Virus record (IMG/VR): IMGVR_UViG_3300025832_000077
Location: 1 to 22,042 of that record
DNA: 22,042 nt
DNA from: a virus
Direction: 5' to 3' (one strand)
Part shown: positions 13,705 to 20,791 of the stretch, piece after piece
Layout of the letters: each line of letters opens with the position of its first letter
Numbering within the stretch: the first letter of the stretch is position 1
The notes under the pieces: model-generated
What the model was told of the DNA's origin: nothing
Seen by the model: the letters and a program-made list of their open reading frames with translations, nothing else
Database searches by the model: none
Made by a program: the position numbers and the translations under genes

Positions 13705-14112
13705 TTATTTGTAAGCGTACCAACCTATATTGACAGGTACTAAGAACCAAGGACTATCAACTAAAGCCTGATCTGCTTCAGCGTAATCTATAGATACTGT
13801 TACGTTATTTGTTGTAAAAGATGAGGTAGCTTCAAACGCATTCATTACGTTCTCTGCTATAGTTTCAGCGGCAGATGGTCCATTACCTTCTGGTGCATAA
13901 CAATTTATAGCAAAGATGCCATCGTATCTCTGCTGAGGATTTAAGCCCCTTACGGCTGGTCTACGTGAAGTAGGCAGGTAATCTACCTTTATGTAGCTAG
14001 TGCCAGTTGTAGGTACGTAAGGAACGTTCTCGTAAGCTATTTGAGGTACATTAGAAATATTAGCTAACTGTACTTCTAGGATAGACCTAATCTCTTTGTG
14101 TATATTAGCCAT
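13705..14112 (-). CDS. Tail terminator protein (DUF4128-like)
   Basis: This 135-residue protein has the layout of the DUF4128/gpU-type tail terminators: N-terminal helix (ANIHKEIRSILEVQLANIS), PQIAYENVPYVPTTGTSYIK, then PTSRRPAVRGLNPQQRYDGI. It continues with FAINCYAPEGNGPSAAETIA and ends with a strand (WFLVPVNIGWYAYK). These caps stop tail tube growth and form the joint to the head. The gene lies just upstream of the tail tube gene, as usual. The ATG overlaps the previous stop (ATGGCTAA). Confidence 0.82.
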   Translation of the reverse strand: MANIHKEIRSILEVQLANISNVPQIAYENVPYVPTTGTSYIKVDYLPTSRRPAVRGLNPQQRYDGIFAINCYAPEGNGPSAAETIAENVMNAFEATSSFTTNNVTVSIDYAEADQALVDSPWFLVPVNIGWYAYK

Positions 14113-14551
14113 ATATTTTCCTTAACTTATTAAAGATACGGTATCCATATTTATACTCAACATCTCTAGCATATCTAGAACCATTTAGTAGTGTTACTGT
14201 AGGTCCCTTGTTTCCTTTTATGTCGTCTAAAGACTCTATTATTCTTGAGACATCTCTGCTTAAAGTTGCAATAACTTGAGAGCCTACACCTTCTGGATTT
14301 ACACCCCTTGGTCTACCAAGAGAATCTACAGATCTTATTGTACCTATTGATCCAGACATAATAGAGAATGATTCTAGATAAGAACCAGAATCTACAGCAC
14401 CTATCTTGCCACTGTTTTTATTTGTAGCTGTCAAAGTATATCTTACTGTATCAAAAACTAATCCATATAATACATCTTCTGCTGTATCCATTATAGAGTT
14501 CTGTATTCTATCTATCTTCTTATACAGAGATTTGTTTACTTTTATCTCCAT
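14105..14551 (-). CDS. Neck / tail completion protein (HK97 gp10-like)
   Basis: This 148-residue protein ends with LLNGSRYARDVEYKYGYRIF followed by NKLRKIYG, close to the N-x-x-x-YA-x-x-x-E-x-GY or KYG endings of HK97 gp10-type neck proteins. The N-terminal half is helical (IDRIQNSIMDTAEDVLYGLV) and holds a central region with SGSYLESF and GVGSQVIATL. Such proteins sit at the head-tail joint and are needed to attach tails. Order with the neighbouring stopper and terminator genes supports the call. It starts in a TAATG overlap with the stopper-type gene. Confidence 0.75.
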   Translation of the reverse strand: MEIKVNKSLYKKIDRIQNSIMDTAEDVLYGLVFDTVRYTLTATNKNSGKIGAVDSGSYLESFSIMSGSIGTIRSVDSLGRPRGVNPEGVGSQVIATLSRDVSRIIESLDDIKGNKGPTVTLLNGSRYARDVEYKYGYRIFNKLRKIYG

Positions 14552-14892
14552 TATTCAGTTACCTCACAGACGTAACAAACTGCTACACCAGATGCGTAAA
14601 TGGTTCTAACTCTAACGATAGATACATCGTCACCTCTACCAGATATTATATCTTTATCTGTAGGTATTGCAGGTAAGCCAAGGGCAGGTATTACACAACT
14701 GCGAGTACCGCGAGTTATGTCGTTTAATAAAACGCCCTCTTGTACATTATACATATAGGCAGTTATTTCATATTCTTTAACTGTACTAGAGTATTCGCCA
14801 GTACTAGCATTGTAAGAACCAGCAGTAGTCTTCTTTAGTATCAAAGTACTACCATGACGTTGTACCAGTTTAAGTAAATTGTACGCTTGCAT
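14551..14892 (-). CDS. Head-tail stopper/closure-like protein, 113 aa
   Basis: The sequence LVQRHGSTLILKKTTAGSYN followed by TGEYSSTVKEYEITAYMYN and ISGRGDDVSIVRVRTIYASG is a short beta-barrel pattern seen in stopper or head-closure proteins of siphoviruses (SPP1 gp16 and HK97 gp8/9 type). The order connector, this gene, neck protein and tail terminator agrees with that assignment. The start has AGGGATG upstream of the ATG at 14892. It closes the portal channel after packaging. Family call is by position and pattern. Confidence 0.7.
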   Translation of the reverse strand: MQAYNLLKLVQRHGSTLILKKTTAGSYNASTGEYSSTVKEYEITAYMYNVQEGVLLNDITRGTRSCVIPALGLPAIPTDKDIISGRGDDVSIVRVRTIYASGVAVCYVCEVTE

Positions 14893-14901
14893 GTGACATC
14901 C

Positions 14902-15351
14902 CTATTCGTAATCAGTAGTTTCTGCGTCTATCTTAAATTGATCCTTGTTGAACTCTGGTCTAACTCTATTAGTATTTGCTCTTACACCCTCCACAGTGGA
15001 AACAGTAAGACCTCCAGCGGAAATACCCAAGCTACCACCTAGTTTAGTTCCTTGATACTCTAAGGTATCTGCTAACTTAGTGTAGTGAGCTTGTAGTTGT
15101 GATGAGGCTTCTTTTAAAGCACCACTGATCTCTAAATCGACAGAACGAGAGTACTTAGCCGCTATAGCTCTACATAACCACCCACCAGCTTTATATACGT
15201 TGTTGTTAGCTTGAGCTAAAGCGAATGAAACTTCTTCATCTTGTACTTGCTTATCATTTAGATCTGTATCACCGATTAACAACCTAGTAGAGTTTAGTCT
15301 ACCTAGTGCATCAGTTATATTTAGGTTTCCTTCGTCGTAGCTCCAAGCCAT
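14902..15351 (-). CDS. Head-tail connector (adaptor) protein, gp6-like
   Basis: RLLIGDTDLNDKQVQDEEVS followed by FALAQANNNVYKAGGWLCRA is the hallmark of marine-phage head-tail adaptor proteins: an N-terminal D-T-D...L-x-DEE-x-x helix pair and then an A-A-x-x-Y-S-R-x-V-D segment (AKYSRSVDLEISG). The 149-residue length fits. It docks on the portal ring from below. The start overlaps the preceding stop (TAATG). Confidence 0.78.
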   Translation of the reverse strand: MAWSYDEGNLNITDALGRLNSTRLLIGDTDLNDKQVQDEEVSFALAQANNNVYKAGGWLCRAIAAKYSRSVDLEISGALKEASSQLQAHYTKLADTLEYQGTKLGGSLGISAGGLTVSTVEGVRANTNRVRPEFNKDQFKIDAETTDYE

Positions 15352-15731
15352 TAGTCGTTCTCCAACTCTCCATAATTTCTACGCCAACTGCGGAGTAAAC
15401 CGCGTTGCTTCTCTAGTATCTTAGACTTCTTACACTTCTTACGAGTAAACTCTGCGTGGGAATTAGTCTTAGCTTTTACTTTAGCATTGATCGTATCTAC
15501 TAGGACAGCTAGTGATGCGACATCAAGTACTTCTAGTCCGTCTCCAACCTTAGCTTTAATCTCTAGGTCAGAGTTATGATGTAGAAAGTTATTGTTGTAT
15601 AAAGTCTGAACAACGTCACTAGAGAGAGATAACTCTTTCCAAGGGTAATGTTCTGATCTCTTCCAATCTCTTCCTCCACCACTAAATTCTTGCTTTATAA
15701 ATACGGGTCTATCAAACTGAAATGGTATCAT
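15351..15731 (-). CDS. Basic phage protein of unknown function, 126 aa
   Basis: It lies between the major capsid gene and the connector gene. The N-terminus contains RDWKRSEHYPWKELSLSSDV and VQTLYNNNFLHHNS; the middle holds VGDGLEVLDVASLAVLVDTI. The C-terminus is strongly basic (FTRKKCKKSKILEKQRGLLR, then SWRRNYGE). I recall homologues with the same ending, F-x-R-K-K-C-x-x-S-K...Q-x-G-L-I-R-S-W-R, in other phages, always near head genes and without a known function. A nucleic-acid or capsid-inner-surface contact is possible from the charge. AAGGAGA about 8 nt before the ATG is a strong start signal, as expected right after a terminator. Confidence 0.75.
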   Translation of the reverse strand: MIPFQFDRPVFIKQEFSGGGRDWKRSEHYPWKELSLSSDVVQTLYNNNFLHHNSDLEIKAKVGDGLEVLDVASLAVLVDTINAKVKAKTNSHAEFTRKKCKKSKILEKQRGLLRSWRRNYGELEND

Positions 15732-15754
15732 ATCGGGTTCTCCTTAATAAAAGA

Positions 15755-15778
15755 GGTGAGGACACTTAAGCCCTCACC
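15755..15778 (-). terminator. Terminator after major capsid gene
   Basis: GGTGAGG (15755-15761) pairs with CCTCACC (15772-15778). On the minus strand the stem (GGTGAGG...CCTCACC) is followed by TCTTTTATT. It lies about 17 bp after the capsid stop and likely sets the 3' end of abundant capsid mRNA, with partial read-through into the connector genes. Confidence 0.75.
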
Positions 15779-15795
15779 AAATAGTATGTATAGTT

Positions 15796-16809
15796 TTACG
15801 CTATAGCTGTGTTAAAGAATACACCTAAGTCAGCACCAGTGACTTTCATGTCGTAAGACATTTTAACTTGGATGTGTTCTGCAACCTGTTGACGCTTAAG
15901 AGCATCGTCTGAGAATGACTCAACTGTGATACCTAAGTTGTTTACACCGTCTAAAGTGTTCCAAGCAAATGTACCGCCAGCCATAGGTGTCATCAATCCA
16001 GCTGAAGGAGCAACGTGTGCTAACATAGCTGTTTTACCACCGATGAAAGAGTTGCTTTCTGCAATACCTTCTGCTGAGTCGTTCTTGACTGCTTCCATTA
16101 CATAGAAATTAGACACTTCAAAGATCTCAGCTAGTTTAGCGTCTGTGATCAATGCAGGGTTAGCTACAGTTGATCCGCCGTTTAAACGTGCTAGGATGTC
16201 TGGGTGGTTAATTAAGATGTCACGAACTTCTTTACCTACAACCATTGTGTTTGGCTTGTATCCACCAGACTTAAGTTGCATTGCACGACGTGCTTTAGTA
16301 ACGTCTACGATTGGTGTAGCGTTTGTGTAGTCTGACCAGTATGTGAACTCTGAGTCTAAGTTGTTGTCGCCGTTAGCTACGCCATCATACTCTGTTCCCC
16401 AAACGTTAGTTGAGAAGAAAGTTGAAGCGAATTGCTCTTCACGGTGGATCATCAAACGTGTCGCAAGTGTTTGCGCTCCAGCTGAACGAATTTCCAAAGC
16501 GGCATCTTCGTTAGCAAGTGTTTGTTGATCGAAGTCCATACCTAGACCAAATACGTCTGCAAAGTATGAGCTTGTTGATAGTGACATACCGATACGGTTT
16601 ACTTCTGTACGTGGAGCTAATTTCTTAACGTCCCCTGTACGGTTCATGTTGTCACGGTCATAAATGTAATACTTGTCTGACTGCTTCTGAACACCAACGA
16701 TTGGGAATACTTTATCCGCAATGAAGTTAGTATCTGCTTGTGCGTAAGCGATAGTCAAGTTAGTAAGTGGTTGATCCAGATGTACACTGGATGGTGTTAA
16801 TAATGGCAT
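15796..16809 (-). CDS. Major capsid protein, 337 aa (HK97-fold expected)
   Basis: The order protease, scaffold, decoration protein, then this gene makes it the major capsid protein. The N-terminus LLTPSSVHLDQPLTNLTIAY followed by ADTNFIADKVFPIVGVQKQS, and the pattern KYYIYDRDNMNRTGD, are typical of marine-phage capsid proteins. The body has an E-loop/P-domain-like arrangement (ALEIRSAGAQTLATRLMIHR, then KARRAMQLKSGGYKPNTMVV and KEVRDILINHPDILARL). The C-terminal part has VAEHIQVKMSYDMKVTGADL and GVFF, with the D-x-x-V-x-x-x-D-L-G ending seen in this group. Ribosome binding site AGAGGA lies 8 nt before the ATG. The terminator just after it fits high expression. No separate delta domain is needed because a scaffold gene is present. 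Confidence 0.9.
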   Translation of the reverse strand: MPLLTPSSVHLDQPLTNLTIAYAQADTNFIADKVFPIVGVQKQSDKYYIYDRDNMNRTGDVKKLAPRTEVNRIGMSLSTSSYFADVFGLGMDFDQQTLANEDAALEIRSAGAQTLATRLMIHREEQFASTFFSTNVWGTEYDGVANGDNNLDSEFTYWSDYTNATPIVDVTKARRAMQLKSGGYKPNTMVVGKEVRDILINHPDILARLNGGSTVANPALITDAKLAEIFEVSNFYVMEAVKNDSAEGIAESNSFIGGKTAMLAHVAPSAGLMTPMAGGTFAWNTLDGVNNLGITVESFSDDALKRQQVAEHIQVKMSYDMKVTGADLGVFFNTAIA

Positions 16810-16825
16810 AATATAATTCCTCTAA

Positions 16826-17194
16826 TTAAGCGTGTGCGTTAGCGGCTAAGATCAACTCTATTGCGATGATTTGACCGTCAACACCTGCTTCATATGCGCG
16901 ACCAACGATGATGTCTCCAGAGGTCGCATTGACAGCTTTACCAGCGGCATCTACTGCCACGTCGTCTGCTATAGTTACAGTTCCACCACATTTTACCATG
17001 ACTTTACCTGAGTGAGTTATTGTGCAAGCATTTCCAGATGCGGCTCCAACGGCAATTATACCGATAGTACCTTCACCGTCTCCAGCTTTAACAGCTTTAG
17101 CGGCGGCATCCATTTTTGCAAATAAGAATTGAGAAGTGCTAAGATCTTCTCCAGCGATTAGTGTGCGGTTGTCGCGTGATTGCGTTACAGCCAT
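16826..17194 (-). CDS. Capsid decoration/stabilising protein, DUF2190-like
   Basis: The 122-residue product is small, Ala/Gly-rich and beta-rich: GTIGIIAVGAASGNACTITH, then SGKVMVKCGGTVTIADDVAV and GKAVNATSGDIIVGRAYEAG. This is the pattern of DUF2190, a family of capsid cement or fibre proteins placed next to capsid genes. It probably binds the outer surface of the expanded shell. The start ATG at 17194 has AGGGGA upstream. It ends 16 bp before the capsid start. Confidence 0.8.
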   Translation of the reverse strand: MAVTQSRDNRTLIAGEDLSTSQFLFAKMDAAAKAVKAGDGEGTIGIIAVGAASGNACTITHSGKVMVKCGGTVTIADDVAVDAAGKAVNATSGDIIVGRAYEAGVDGQIIAIELILAANAHA

Positions 17195-17196
17195 AA

Positions 17197-17994
17197 TTAT
17201 TCCCCTTTATAGGATTTAGTGATAAGAGCTTTACCTTCATCGGTCTTTGCTACAGCAGAGTATGCCACAGCGTATTCGCTCTTCTTCATTGTGTTAGTGT
17301 CCATATAAGACTTTACAAGTGAGTCAAGTTTATCTGAAGCGGTAGTAAATTCACCATCAACATCTGCCTTGCCTACTTCTTCCATAGATGATCCAAATGC
17401 TTTATCAGCGGCTTTTAGTACACCCATAACTTCTTCATTAGCCTCAAATGATTTGACTAATTCTTTAGCTGTAGCTACGTCAAAGTTAGGAAGGACTTCT
17501 TCCGCTTTAGTTGTTAGCTCTAAGTCAGCTTTAGCAAACTCAGCTTCTTCTAACGCCTTTAAGATAGGTGCTGGAATGTCAGCCTTGTTTATTTTGTCGC
17601 CCTCGTACTCAAGAAACTCTTCTGGAGCTTTCTTCTCGATAGCGTCTGATTTGATTATGTAGCCGTTCTCAATTAGAGATTTACGTAAACGCTCATTCTC
17701 TGCTTTAAGAGTTTCGACTTCAGCGTTAGCTTTGTCTACTTCAGCTTCTTTTGCTTTCTTCATGTCTTCGTCATAAGCCTTCATAGCTTCTTCTTCAGAC
17801 ATACCTTTGTCCATGTAAGGCTTTAGTTTACCTAACATCTCATCGGACATTTTTACTGTTGTTTCTAATTCTTCGTTCATAGTTTCCCCGTCGAAGTTGT
17901 CGCGCTTAAATAATGATACCATTGCCTCAGCATTGGCAGGACGATCTACCAAAGATAATTCGTCTAATTCAAGCATGGTTAAAAGGTTAGCCAT
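17197..17994 (-). CDS. Capsid scaffold-type protein, 265 aa
   Basis: The start is ATG at 17994, overlapping the protease stop (ATGGCTAA); a TTG at 18024 would only add ten residues inside the protease gene. The N-terminus LELDELSLVDRPANAEA (about 8-24) is a segment that in many phages belongs to the C-terminal region of XkdF-like proteases. A long charged coiled coil (about 73-110, KAYDEDMKKAKEAEVDKANA and AEVETLKAENERLRKSL) follows, then acidic helical sequence to the end. Acidic, helical and located between protease and capsid genes, it is the expected scaffold that guides capsid assembly and is then digested by the protease. Confidence 0.8.
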   Translation of the reverse strand: MANLLTMLELDELSLVDRPANAEAMVSLFKRDNFDGETMNEELETTVKMSDEMLGKLKPYMDKGMSEEEAMKAYDEDMKKAKEAEVDKANAEVETLKAENERLRKSLIENGYIIKSDAIEKKAPEEFLEYEGDKINKADIPAPILKALEEAEFAKADLELTTKAEEVLPNFDVATAKELVKSFEANEEVMGVLKAADKAFGSSMEEVGKADVDGEFTTASDKLDSLVKSYMDTNTMKKSEYAVAYSAVAKTDEGKALITKSYKGE

Positions 17995-18682
17995 TATAGT
18001 CTTCCTTTGTTGCTCTGCCACCAATGCTAAAGGCGGCTAGTTCACCAGATTTTACCTTAGCCCAGACATCATCGTTATATACTTTAAACGCTACTATCCA
18101 ACCTTCTCGGTCACTCTGGATGCCAAGGGAATCACCAATTTCTTTAGTGATAGGCATAGAATGGATAACGGCCCCAATCTGCTCACCCTTGTGCATTTCT
18201 TTACCTACACGTACATGCTCCATAAACTTGTTTACGGCACTTACTAACGTGTCAGGTTTAATTACATCGCCTTGTCTATCGACTACTGGTTCACCCTTTT
18301 CGGTTACTACAGAAGCCCAACCATAGACCATGCGTTGTTCTTCATCGGTCTTTAATATTTGACCTGTAATATCTTTAGTCATACTTCCCACTGTACTACC
18401 ACTCCACATTCTACAAGACCAATATCTTGCTGAGGTTTTATCTTTAGCCGTACTGCATGAGTGTCGGCTTCTAAAGTTAGCTCTAGCTTTCGGATCATCT
18501 CGACGAATTTCCATGTTAGGATCACCGAAAGTAACTTTCTTAGTCTTACCACCAGAGTTTACGTAAACACCAAACTTCTTACTAGAACCCTTTGGTAGTC
18601 TAAAAGGTTTATTTAAGGGTTTATCTGCTTTGTTAATAACTTCTTCAGAAGGTAGGTTGTCTATATCAAACACTTCTTCCAT
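17987..18682 (-). CDS. Prohead serine protease, XkdF-like, with N-terminal extra domain
   Basis: The start is ATG at 18682, after AGGAGG; a TTG 24 bp upstream is poorer. The N-terminal part (about 34-93) with KFGVYVNSGGKTKKVTFGDP and NMEIRRDDPKARANFRSRHS, C-S and RYWSCRMW is a DUF5872-type domain, Cys/His-bearing and common in phages. The protease part (about 107-231) has VYGWASVVTEKGEPVVDRQG, D-V-I, GKEMHKGEQIG and ELAAFSIGG. H164 and S219 are the probable catalytic residues of the XkdF/S78-type prohead protease (by position in EMHKG and AFSIGG). It should mature the scaffold and capsid. It ends within the scaffold start, unlike many relatives that continue into an LVDRPAN segment. Confidence 0.85.
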   Translation of the reverse strand: MEEVFDIDNLPSEEVINKADKPLNKPFRLPKGSSKKFGVYVNSGGKTKKVTFGDPNMEIRRDDPKARANFRSRHSCSTAKDKTSARYWSCRMWSGSTVGSMTKDITGQILKTDEEQRMVYGWASVVTEKGEPVVDRQGDVIKPDTLVSAVNKFMEHVRVGKEMHKGEQIGAVIHSMPITKEIGDSLGIQSDREGWIVAFKVYNDDVWAKVKSGELAAFSIGGRATKEDYNG

Positions 18683-18692
18683 CAGTCTAGAT

Positions 18693-18698
18693 CCTCCT
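18693..18698 (-). promoter_or_regulatory. Ribosome binding site of the prohead protease gene
   Basis: AGGAGG on the minus strand lies 10 nt before the ATG at 18682 and overlaps the previous stop. It is the reason to prefer this start over the TTG at 18706. Confidence 0.6.
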
Positions 18699-19026
18699 AT
18701 AACCAAACTCTCATTGGTGTTTCAGGTGTCACACCATAAGATGTGTCTAATGTTTCTACAGTTTCTCTAACTGCATCACCTACTAATCTAATGTTCACAT
18801 GCCAGCCTGTCATAGCTTGCATCTCAGGATACTCCATGCCGTCATCATCTGTCAGGGTGTTGCCTGTAGGCTCGTGTAGAGTACCTACAATGTCGATGCT
18901 ATAGTCAGATGTGTTTGGCACAAACTCACTGTCTTCATTATAGAAAGCTGACAAGACTGTAGCCATTGATGCTTCATTAGCTAACTTAAGATAATAGTCA
19001 ATCTTTATTCCTGATTCCTCTATCAT
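18697..19026 (-). CDS. Hypothetical protein of fibre/structural region, 109 aa
   Basis: Small protein without a recognised family name. It contains VPNTSDYSIDIVGTLHEPTG with NTLTDDDGMEYPEMQAMTGW followed by HVNIRLVGDAVRET. I associate the pattern HEPTG...EYPEM...GWHVN with short phage proteins that follow tail or fibre genes. No signal peptide or membrane helix is visible. It starts in an ATGA overlap with the lectin-like gene and ends 14 bp before the protease start, so it is translated with the structural genes. A role as a fibre-assembly or attachment accessory is a guess. Confidence 0.65.
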   Translation of the reverse strand: MIEESGIKIDYYLKLANEASMATVLSAFYNEDSEFVPNTSDYSIDIVGTLHEPTGNTLTDDDGMEYPEMQAMTGWHVNIRLVGDAVRETVETLDTSYGVTPETPMRVWL

Positions 19027-20465
19027 GTTGAAGCCTCCGCAATACCTGTGTCTGTTAAGTCTTCATCCCACACTCTGAACTTGCCGATTGTACCCATGAA
19101 GGTGTTTGCAAGGAGTAAGTCACTAGAGGACAAGTCAGGTAAAGCTGTAACGGTTGTGTCGGCTGTAAGAGCTGTACCACCCTCTGCCCCGTTTAGGAAC
19201 GTAGAACCGTGACGAGAAGAAATGTTGAATGGTACGTTAATGTCAGGGGTAAAGTAAGAATTACTAGTAACGACCTCATCATACCCACTGGTTGTTTCTC
19301 TTTGTGAAAAACGTATACGCCCCTCATAACTTCCAGTTGTCTGCAAAACGGTTTGAGCGTAGTTAGTTGGACTTAATAGCCAACGATAGAAGAATGCAGT
19401 AGCACCATCATCAGCATAAGTCATTCTTCCATCCATCTGGATAGACATATTAGTAGAACTATAAGGTAGATTAGCCGCAGGGACTGTTAGTGTATCAGCC
19501 GCCCTTGTTACAGTTGAACCCGATGTTGGGATGTAGCTTGATGGGGTTGAGCCTAGTTCATACTGTGAACCAGCGATTAGGATAACATCTGTTGCGGTGC
19601 AACTCTGAACACCATCCCCGTTGGGCATCTCATAAGACACACCACCATTGTTAGAAGCGGCATTACTGGAAGCCCAGCATAACCACCAGCCATCACCATA
19701 GTCTACCATTCCGTGGTCTATGATAAGGCTCTCTTTAGAACCAACTACGCCATTCTGTAAATCAAAGTAAGCCTGTTCGTTACCCTTGCCTGTGTCGTAC
19801 ATGTTGACTACGAACCAACCAGAACCAACAGAATACTTAGCCAACGCCCAACCAACATAGGTTGAGCCTGATGTAATGGGTTTGCCGATTTGGTATCTTT
19901 GCGCTAAAGCTAGATTGACCCCGTTACCAGTAGGTGAAAGAGTCTGATAAGTACCGAAGGGTGAACCTGTGGTTACTGTGGATGCAGTCGCCCCGCCAGT
20001 CCAACCAGTACCAGTCAAATCACCAGAGCTAGTCAGCAAGTTAGTCCTAGCTTCACTCTCGTGGAGTATGCCTTCGTTAACCCAAGCAGAACCATTGTAG
20101 ACGTGATGTCCTGTTCTAGCTACGTTGTTACCTACTGTTACAAGATCACCATCACTGTTTGTCATTGTAGCATTTCCTGCACGAGTATGAGTTACAGCAG
20201 AACTTAAAGTAGTTTCTGTGCCACCTGTCCTGTAGTAGTTCTGCTTGAAGTCAAACACTAGGTCAGGATCAAAGTTGTTTACAGCATAAACTGAAAGAGA
20301 AGTATATCCAAACTTAGTTATATACTTAAAATACCAGTTAGCTCTATTAAAACTAAAGAATGAGTGGTTATTAATATTATACCTAGCTGTAGAGGAATTA
20401 AAAGTCATAGTGTTAGGTAAATTAGCTCTAACATAATCATTATATATCTTTGTAGGATTGCTCAT
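19023..20465 (-). CDS. Lectin-like structural/receptor-binding protein, 480 aa
   Basis: The N-terminal part (FDPDLVFDFKQNYYRTGGTE, HTRAGNATMTNSDGDLVTVG, then NVARTGHHVYNGSAWVNEGI and LHESEARTNLL, about 65-150) is a motif set known from phage structural proteins, where a D-F segment, a T-R-A-S/G-x-A-T segment and an L-x-E-x-x-R-T-N-L segment mark a carbohydrate-binding-like (CBM/LamG) protein. Later stretches (SGSTYVGWALAKYSVGSGWF, GDGWWLCWASS, YELGSTPSSYIPTSGSTVTR) repeat this fold, and the C-terminus (TFMGTIGKFRVWDEDLTDTG) looks like a second concanavalin-type domain. It could recognise host glycans. Its place before the protease rather than next to the tail tip is unusual. Confidence 0.75.
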   Translation of the reverse strand: MSNPTKIYNDYVRANLPNTMTFNSSTARYNINNHSFFSFNRANWYFKYITKFGYTSLSVYAVNNFDPDLVFDFKQNYYRTGGTETTLSSAVTHTRAGNATMTNSDGDLVTVGNNVARTGHHVYNGSAWVNEGILHESEARTNLLTSSGDLTGTGWTGGATASTVTTGSPFGTYQTLSPTGNGVNLALAQRYQIGKPITSGSTYVGWALAKYSVGSGWFVVNMYDTGKGNEQAYFDLQNGVVGSKESLIIDHGMVDYGDGWWLCWASSNAASNNGGVSYEMPNGDGVQSCTATDVILIAGSQYELGSTPSSYIPTSGSTVTRAADTLTVPAANLPYSSTNMSIQMDGRMTYADDGATAFFYRWLLSPTNYAQTVLQTTGSYEGRIRFSQRETTSGYDEVVTSNSYFTPDINVPFNISSRHGSTFLNGAEGGTALTADTTVTALPDLSSSDLLLANTFMGTIGKFRVWDEDLTDTGIAEAST

Positions 20466-20791
20466 TAGTCTAGATCCTCCTTAACTATAACAGTGAAGTA
20501 ACCATTGTTAGGGAATGTCTCTACTGTGTTATCAGCATATGTAACTTCTACTTCACCGTAATAAGTACCAGCAGTGTCAGTATCTGAGGCTACCCAAGAA
20601 TATTGTACGATACCACCTGTTGCATTTGTAATTGTCATAGGTGCATCTATCTTAAGTGCTGTTGCTCCAAATGCTTTCATGTGAAACCTCACACCGTTAG
20701 CACCTGTAACGTTTATTGCGTTACCACTTGCATCTTCTAGGGTTACTGCCAACTTAGGGCTAGTATCATTCGTTTTAATTCTAAAAGCCAT
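20465..20791 (-). CDS. BppU-like Ig domain structural protein, 108 aa
   Basis: Pattern VRFHMKAFGATALKIDAPMT, followed by GGIVQYSWVASDTDTAGTYY and GEVEVTYADNTVETFPNNGY with FTVIV, matches the single Ig-like domain of the phage BppU N-terminal family (baseplate upper protein), whose members read ...GxVxYxWxxxDTxxAGxYxxEFEVTxxDGxxxTFPxxGYxxxxV. The gene is free-standing here, located directly before the lectin-like gene with a TAATG overlap. It probably is an attachment domain for a virion surface fibre, perhaps on head or tail. Start ATG at 20791 overlaps the repeat-protein stop. Confidence 0.8.
   Translation of the reverse strand: MAFRIKTNDTSPKLAVTLEDASGNAINVTGANGVRFHMKAFGATALKIDAPMTITNATGGIVQYSWVASDTDTAGTYYGEVEVTYADNTVETFPNNGYFTVIVKEDLD

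Noticed and set aside
18682-18706. TTG at 18706 as start of the prohead protease
   Set aside because: It would overlap the upstream gene and lacks a ribosome binding site, while ATG at 18682 has AGGAGG upstream.
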